Source: Certhia americana (lineage: Eukaryota > Chordata > Aves > Passeriformes > Certhiidae). From it: DNA of 64,000 nt. Location of the stretch: assembly GCA_018697195.1 (NCBI GenBank), contig CM031857.1:92345631-92409630 (forward strand), written 5' to 3'. A model generated the notes under the pieces. The model made no database searches. It was given only the letters and a program-made list of their open reading frames with translations, and had not been told where the DNA came from. Shown in pieces: positions 58,301-64,000 of this stretch. The position numbers and the translations under genes were made by a program. Every line of letters starts with the position of its first letter. Within the stretch, counting starts at the first letter, position 1.

Positions 58301-60713
58301 AGACCTTGCGGGCATCACCAGGTATGAGGCAGCGGATCACAAACTCCACAGTTTGGTTTGTGAGGTCTTGTAACAAGAAGAACAAAAAATGGATCTGTCC
58401 TCAGCCTGCACATTCACCTCTGCTTCTGCTCCAATGGCAGAGGCTAAGGTTGAGGAGCTGCAGGGGACAACAGTGACATCCTTCTCACACAGGGAGCCCA
58501 ACCCTCCTCTGTCCTGCAGCCTTGCTCTGTGAGGAGGGGTTGAAGGACAAGATTGGGCCCATGCAACCTAGCTTGTCCTGTCTACGGGGCACACTGATAG
58601 TGGGGGAATGATCCCATGGTGTGAAGTTACTGGCAAATACAAATCAAGTAAAATAAAAGCAGTGAAAAGGGGTGCAAGGCAGTGTAACACTGCACATCCA
58701 TGCCAAGCACATGGAGGGGTGTGCTCTGTGATGGAAAGGGGGATGGTCTCATAGTGGTAAGGAATACTCTGCAGTAGCAGCACAGTCATATTCGAACTGA
58801 AGAGTCTCCTGTGGAAAAAACCCGTTTTATCCATAAATCTGCATGCTCATGCATACTGTCATTAAATACTGGAATAAGGAATATATATGGGTCCAACACC
58901 CACAGTGTCGTGTGGTGCCTCTGAGCCCTCTGCTGCTGGAGTCCCTGTCCACTGGAAAGAAGCTGTCACTGTGGCCCTCTGCACGATGCTTCCTCTGCCA
59001 GATCTGGAAGTGTTAGCAATGCTTTTGGCACTGTACTAAGAGCAGCATGCAAACAGCTCCTGCCCAAGGAGCTCACATCCTAACACAAGCCCAGACAGCT
59101 GCAAAGACCATGGCATCCTACATTACAGGGGGCAGACATTGTCCCAGAACCAGCTTCCCTCATTCCTCTTCCAGACCATCAAGACAGGAAGTCCCTTGTA
59201 GGAAGCCTTTAACAGACAAACAGTGGTGAAATGGAAATGTAAATGTTGTATGTTTGAGAGTGAATAACAGAAAGTTCATTAAAAAAAAGGAGAAAAGTAG
59301 GGGATCTAGAAACTGGAAAACCGCAAAAAAGTGATTTATAGAGAAAAAAGAGTATTTGGATCAAAAGAAATAATAAAGACATATCCAAGTGTTTATTTGA
59401 CTGCACAGAAAGTCTGTACAGGTTGCCATACTCTGAATGGAGTCAAACAACTTGTACTGGGGAGGATAGCACGTACAACTTTCCTTTTTGCTCTTATACC
59501 TATGCTAGACTTTGCCAACAATCTTGGGGGAAAATAAACCTGCTTTAAACAAGTTTATAAGGGCTAATAACATACCTTTAACCAGTGATACTGTATTTAC
59601 AAAAATTAGTTTTGCTAAGTAATGAGATAATCAATAGGTAGACAGAATTTCACTGAACAACCATGACCCATACTGAAAAAAAAAAATAAACCAAACGAAA
59701 GCCACAAGAAAACCCCCAAAGTGCTTTTCTCTGCTGGGCATCTATGATAGCAGTAGACAGAAAGGAATTTGACATACTAATACAGTCTTTTCATAGAAAA
59801 ATAGTTTTAGCCTGTGGGAGAAAATGCTGCATGGATGCTTTATTTGTTTGGGCTTGCAGATTTATTCGTTGTCTAGAGCTGTTCTTTGTGCCTAAAACTG
59901 AGACTTCTATCCTTCAAGATTTTCTTTCTGCATGCTCCCAAAATTCATATCTAATGGTCAATTTAAGATATTTTAACATTTGTCATCCTTCTCCAGAAAA
60001 ATGTAATGGAAATACTCAGGTATACTTCAACACTGGTTCATTATGCAAAGACACTGACGATGATTTGGAAACCCTATGTACAAACTGAGGTTAATAAAGA
60101 ACATTTATTTTCTTAAGTGTCAGTAAGGAAATGCTGAGAACAGGCTCAGTCTGCCTCGGCAGATACTGTTTGAGATGACAGCCTGCCCATTCCCACATTC
60201 CTGGTCTCTCCAGGTCAGACTCAAAGGATTCCACTAATAGTTTGGTACTTAGCAAAGCAGACAAAAGGAAAATGGGTCAATGTTACTTGCTCCCATGTGA
60301 CAAAAATACAGAAAATAGAAACAAGCACCATTTGAGAAATTTGTAAAGCCTCAGACATATGTCATGAGAAACATTTACAATCTCTGGAGTATAATTTAAG
60401 CGCTAAAGGATGACCCGGATTATCCCTCTTGGATGCCTGTGTGAGTTACCCAGTCACGGAGTAAAACCATCATCCACCCGCTGCTCTATCTTTAAACTTC
60501 TTCTCACAGTAAGCAGAAATTGCAAAACTTGGCTGAAAGCACAAATAATATTTTTGTGCAGTAGTTGTACTGTCTGACTGCTAGAAGTTAGAGCCTGAAG
60601 GTCTAACCAAATGGAACGCAACACATTTTTACAAAAAACAATCTTGACAGTGCATTTCATTTCCTTAATGAAGTGTAATTCACATGTGAAAACCACACAA
60701 AAAGACCAATGAT
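49347..60713 (-). other. COL4A2: Long 5' intron of COL4A2, distal part
   Basis: No recognised exon. A T-rich stretch lies at 50861-50900, TG-repeat traces at 51771-51784 and 53384-53396, and A17 at 56231-56247. GTATGCTTACT-type sequence is duplicated in tandem near 56727-56747. Sequence at about 57000-59200 is less AT-rich and includes a possible old repeat at 59026-59100. Confidence 0.7.
59026..59100 (+). repeat. Possible ancient amniote repeat remnant
   Basis: GGCACTGTACTAAGAGC followed by AAACAGCTCCTGCCCAAGG and AGCTCACATCCTAACACAAG resembles a sequence pattern (cactgtgctaagc ... cctgccctcaaggagctcacaatctaa) that I remember as a widespread old interspersed repeat in amniotes. I cannot name the family with certainty. 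Confidence 0.35.
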
Positions 60714-60855
60714 ACAGAATCACAGAATATTCTGAGTTGGAAGGGACTCATAAAGATTATCCAGTCCAGCTCTTAAGTGAATGGCCCATCCAGGGATCAA
60801 ACCCTTGGCACTATGAGCACCCCATGGTGGGAAATTTCTACCCATCTGAGCTGAC
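60714..60855 (-). mobile_element. tRNA-Ile-derived SINE with CR1 tail (TguSINE1-like)
   Basis: Reading the minus strand from 60855 down: CAGCTCAGATGGGTAGA matches a tRNA A box, GGGTGCTCATAGTGCCAAGG resembles the tRNA-Ile anticodon arm region, GGTTTGATCCCTGGATGGGCC matches the B box and acceptor end, and then comes the CR1-type tail (GAGCTGGACTGGATAATC, CCCTTCCAACTCAGAATATTC, TGTGATT). Such a tRNA head with a CR1 3' end is what I recall for TguSINE1 of passerine birds, moved by CR1 enzymes. This copy has about ten extra bases after the A box and is not a functional tRNA. Confidence 0.85.
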
Positions 60856-60920
60856 ATACATACATACATACATACATACATACATACGTACATACATACA
60901 TACATACATACATACATACA
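60855..60920 (+). repeat. (ATAC)n microsatellite, about 16 copies
   Basis: Nearly perfect CATA/ATAC units with one CGTA variant at 60887-60890, directly abutting the 5' side of the SINE. Open frames through it consist only of repeated residues. Confidence 0.96.
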
Positions 60921-63900
60921 GGAGGATGTGCTGTGCTATGCAGACACTATTTACCCAAAGGAGTGGAAAGGTGACAGATGAACAGACACCCATGACATTC
61001 CCTAACTTCAGGTACTTATTTTCTAAATAAGGTAAGATATACTTGCAGGATTTCATAGGAAGACATAAAGGATAATAATAATAAAAAAGCTATTCATGAA
61101 AAAAAGTATGGCAATATTTTTAAATGGTTGCGAATTGCATCCAAAGAATTTTTATCTCAGCATTGGCTGTTATCACCAAAGTTTGCACTTTTGATCTCCA
61201 GCAAGTTTCCTTTCTGTTAGTTCTTCATTAGAGTTAATTTTTCTAGAGTTAAATTTTAAGTTTTGTTTTATTTTCTGAAATAAAATGGTTCTTGATTCCT
61301 TACTGTGATTTCTCTTGCATTTTATCTCCATCTCTCATTCAAATTTGTGACATGCAAATACACTCTTAAAAATGCTGCCCTCAAAATAAATTCCTGAAAT
61401 ATCAGTGAAATACCTTCTCGATTTATTAGCAAACTGCCAAAAGATTTGTTTTTGCAATGAGTGTAACAAGCTCATAAATAACAGATCACATAAGTTAATG
61501 CAAAAGACATCGGATGGTGTAATTTCAAATGGAAGAGCTGAAGCTACAATGCAAATAGTTAATCCAGCACACTGACTTTGGTCATAAGTTTGTTTAAACT
61601 GCAACCTTGGTATTCATTTTGATTGATGACACTAATTCTTGAGCTTTGTCCAATGCTGTTGAATTGTTTTCTCATCACAGCAGCTGAGATTGCAAACGTT
61701 TCTGATACAAGGTTGTAGAAGTATCCGCACAGGTCTAACCTTGGCCTTTAGGAGGAAGGCACAACATCTGCATGAATGCTACATACTTGCACTTATTTTG
61801 CTGGAGATAATGTATGTCAGTCTGGGGAAGTTTAAAATCATTAAACTGAAAATGCAAATAAAAATGTGAATGTGTCCTTTTGACTACCTTTCATTAAAGT
61901 ATGATTCTTTTTTTCTTCTGTACAGTTCTGTACAGTTGATTTGAAAAGGCTTTGAAGGAATTTTGTGTTCAGGGCTGGAGCAAAAGGCAGGGAGTGCAAA
62001 CTGTTACCATGGGATGTGCTTAAAATAGCTATTCCTTTGGATTACAAATAAATACAATTTCTATACGTTGCTTATGAAATCAAACAATGTTTCATATTGA
62101 GTTGAAATAGAAATGCTCTGCAAAGAGCAAAAGGGTAACAAGGAGTGCAAAAAAAATTTTTGGTCAATATGCATATTTTGTTTGATGATTTGAAAGAAAG
62201 TCTCCATTTGAATTTAGTTTATCTTTTAAACATTCTTTAAAATGTTCTGAACATTTACAAATGAAAATGTGATTTCTGTGTCAACATTTAATTGCACTCC
62301 TGCATGTACTGAAACAAAACACCCTGTTTTGCTTTTCAATATATCTTGCATTTTTTATTTGAAATAGATTCTGAGGAAGACCTTTCACTCTTCCCAAATC
62401 TCAGATTTTGTGTAGAATGCAAATACAAAAGTGGAGCTTCTTGCTCATGGGAAAGTTATCTAATCTCCATCCACCAGTTCAAAAAGATCTCTGATGTTGA
62501 TTAAACATGTATAAACAGAACTTAGGGGACAAAAAAAAAAAAAAAAAAAAAGCGCATATTTCAGTCAAAAAAGAAAAGTGTCAAGACAAATGTACTAAAG
62601 GACAGCAATTAGCAACCAACATAACTATCACACTATCCACTACATGGTTAATTGTCAATGTAGCCCAGGTAAAGTAATGTTCATGAAATAAAACATTAGG
62701 TCATAAAAGAGGTATCAGGTTTCAGACTGACACAAGTTCAAGTTCTGTCAAGCAAACCTGTACACTGCCTGCCTTTGCTAGTGAACTCAAAAGATTGTGG
62801 GCCTATTTGTTGCTAACAGTACATGCAACTAAGCCTTATACCCAAGATTTAGGTGCCTATGGAACAATATCAAGACTTCAGGCATTTGTGTATGCTGGCA
62901 AGATCTTGTAAGGCTGAGTTTTAAAAGTATAAACTTAAACAAAAGCATGCATTTGAAGCCACCCTCACACACGTGCAAAAGAAAACTATTCATGTATCTG
63001 GAAGCAGAATTTAGCTTCACACTGTTAAACAGATTTTACAGTAACACTTTTCCTGTCTTTTGCCAATGGAGCTGCTCTTCTCTACTACCCTGACTAGAGA
63101 CTTGATTACAGCATTGAAATAATGAAGAGTGTCATCCTGTCCCATGTATAGTCTTATTAATATCATAGGCACTTCATTTTAAAATCTGTTACCATTACAA
63201 ACACCTCCTCCAAATACCTTCCCTCAGAACGCAGCTTTTCCTTTGGGAATTTTCTAGAGACTTAACCTTGGTCTATGAAGCAATGTGAGATTTTGAAGCA
63301 CCAATTTTTGGTACTTATATCCATTCTGCTGCAGAATCTGACTATATTTCAGAAGATATGGGATCAAGTTCACTCCCAAAGCTTTGTATATGGCAAACAA
63401 TGGAGAGCAAACAGGACATTTTCCAAACCATTTCTGTCTTTCTGACCATCAAAAAAAAAAAAAAATCCCACAAACCTTGATGTTGATCTAACAAGTATTT
63501 AGGGGTTGTCAGTCAGAGGTGGATAGTCAGCCAGGAACAAGGGATCAAATCTCTGATAAGCTCTAGGCTCTACTTGATTATAATGTCTGCTTGGTGTGAG
63601 GATGCCCCTGGGACAGTGTGAATCTTCCAGGGGAGGACACAGAAGGTGATGGCAGTGGGAGGTTTGATGAGTTGACACAGAGAACTGGATTTGGGACAGG
63701 TGAGAGGACTGAAAGGCCTGCTAAGTGCAAAGGGAGCAGAGCCCATGAGATGGCCAGATAGGTATTTATTCTGGTAGAAGGGACTGATGACCAGTGGTCA
63801 CAATTCTGTATTATACCCACCATGAGGGAAAGTAGAACAGGAGTGTCCAAGAGGGTTAACTCAAGGCAGGGAGATTGATGTCCTCGCCAACTCCATGGAA

Positions 63901-64000
63901 TAGGTAAGGTAAATAACATTTATAATTCCACTTGACTGGTGCTTGCCACAGAGGATGGTCAAAAGCTGTAAATGCTCTACAGAAATGCTAGAAATCTAAA
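60921..64000 (-). other. COL4A2: Long 5' intron of COL4A2, end of window
   Basis: AT-rich up to about 63.4 kb, with A21 at 62531-62551 and an A-run at 63450-63464. Sequence after 63.5 kb is more GC-balanced and open for 113 codons on the minus strand, without a recognisable product. I see no exon of COL4A2 here, so the 5' exons are expected beyond 64000. Confidence 0.65.
62531..62551 (+). repeat. A21 tract
   Basis: A run of 21 A preceded 25 bases earlier by ATTAAA (62500-62505), a weaker polyadenylation-like arrangement than the one at 37.1 kb. It is probably a simple repeat. Confidence 0.85.

Noticed and set aside
59744..60088. Plus-strand 114-codon frame followed by AATAAA near 60092
   Set aside because: The hexamer is common in AT-rich DNA and the protein resembles nothing I know. 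A transcript would be needed to take it further.
60790..60855. Possible tRNA gene (A and B box present)
   Set aside because: The cloverleaf cannot form: extra bases follow the A box, the anticodon arm is decayed, and a CR1 tail follows. It is the head of a SINE.
60855..60920. CRISPR-like regular repeats
   Set aside because: Four-base tandem units without spacers; a microsatellite in a vertebrate genome.

Overview
The window looks like bird genomic DNA, probably from a songbird (passerine). The bird call rests on several CR1 LINE fragments with typical avian 3' ends. The passerine call rests on one SINE near 60.7-60.86 kb with a tRNA-Ile-like head and a CR1-type tail, which matches what I recall of TguSINE1. 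The DNA is AT-rich and intron-dense, with microsatellites and one 10-base run of N at 5030-5039.

The only gene I can support is a collagen IV chain on the minus strand. I read 21 consecutive coding exons between 22515 and 403. All have GT-AG borders, their phases agree throughout, and together they give about 598 codons of Gly-X-Y repeat with interruptions. Exon by exon the protein follows the alpha-2 chain: a Cys-Asn-Gly-Thr site after [10 protein letters not shown], the [11 protein letters not shown] exon, the GNRGLGFYG exon, [15 protein letters not shown], the cysteine-bearing interruption and the ITTKG exon. Alpha-4 and alpha-6 fit less well. I therefore call it COL4A2. By my recollection of the human gene these are about exons 4 to 24. 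The signal peptide, the start of the 7S domain and the promoter (shared head-to-head with COL4A1 in vertebrates) should lie beyond 64000. The rest of the triple helix and the NC1 domain lie before position 1.

Layout: 1-22515 is the exon-rich part, with introns from 81 bp to 3.2 kb. Region 22516-64000 is one very long 5' intron of at least 41 kb in which I find no exon. It holds a roughly 1 kb CR1 fragment (33.35-34.4 kb), two short CR1 tails, the SINE with an adjoining ATAC microsatellite, several long poly(A) or poly(T) tracts and a small CpG-richer patch at 43.15-43.5 kb.

I found no evidence of a new multigene system. The items most worth checking are the long pyrimidine (in the RNA) microsatellite just downstream of the 5' splice site of the cysteine exon, the AATAAA plus A35 signature at 37.1 kb, the CxxC interruption, and the SINE. 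Comparisons with human chains are from memory; no alignment was run.
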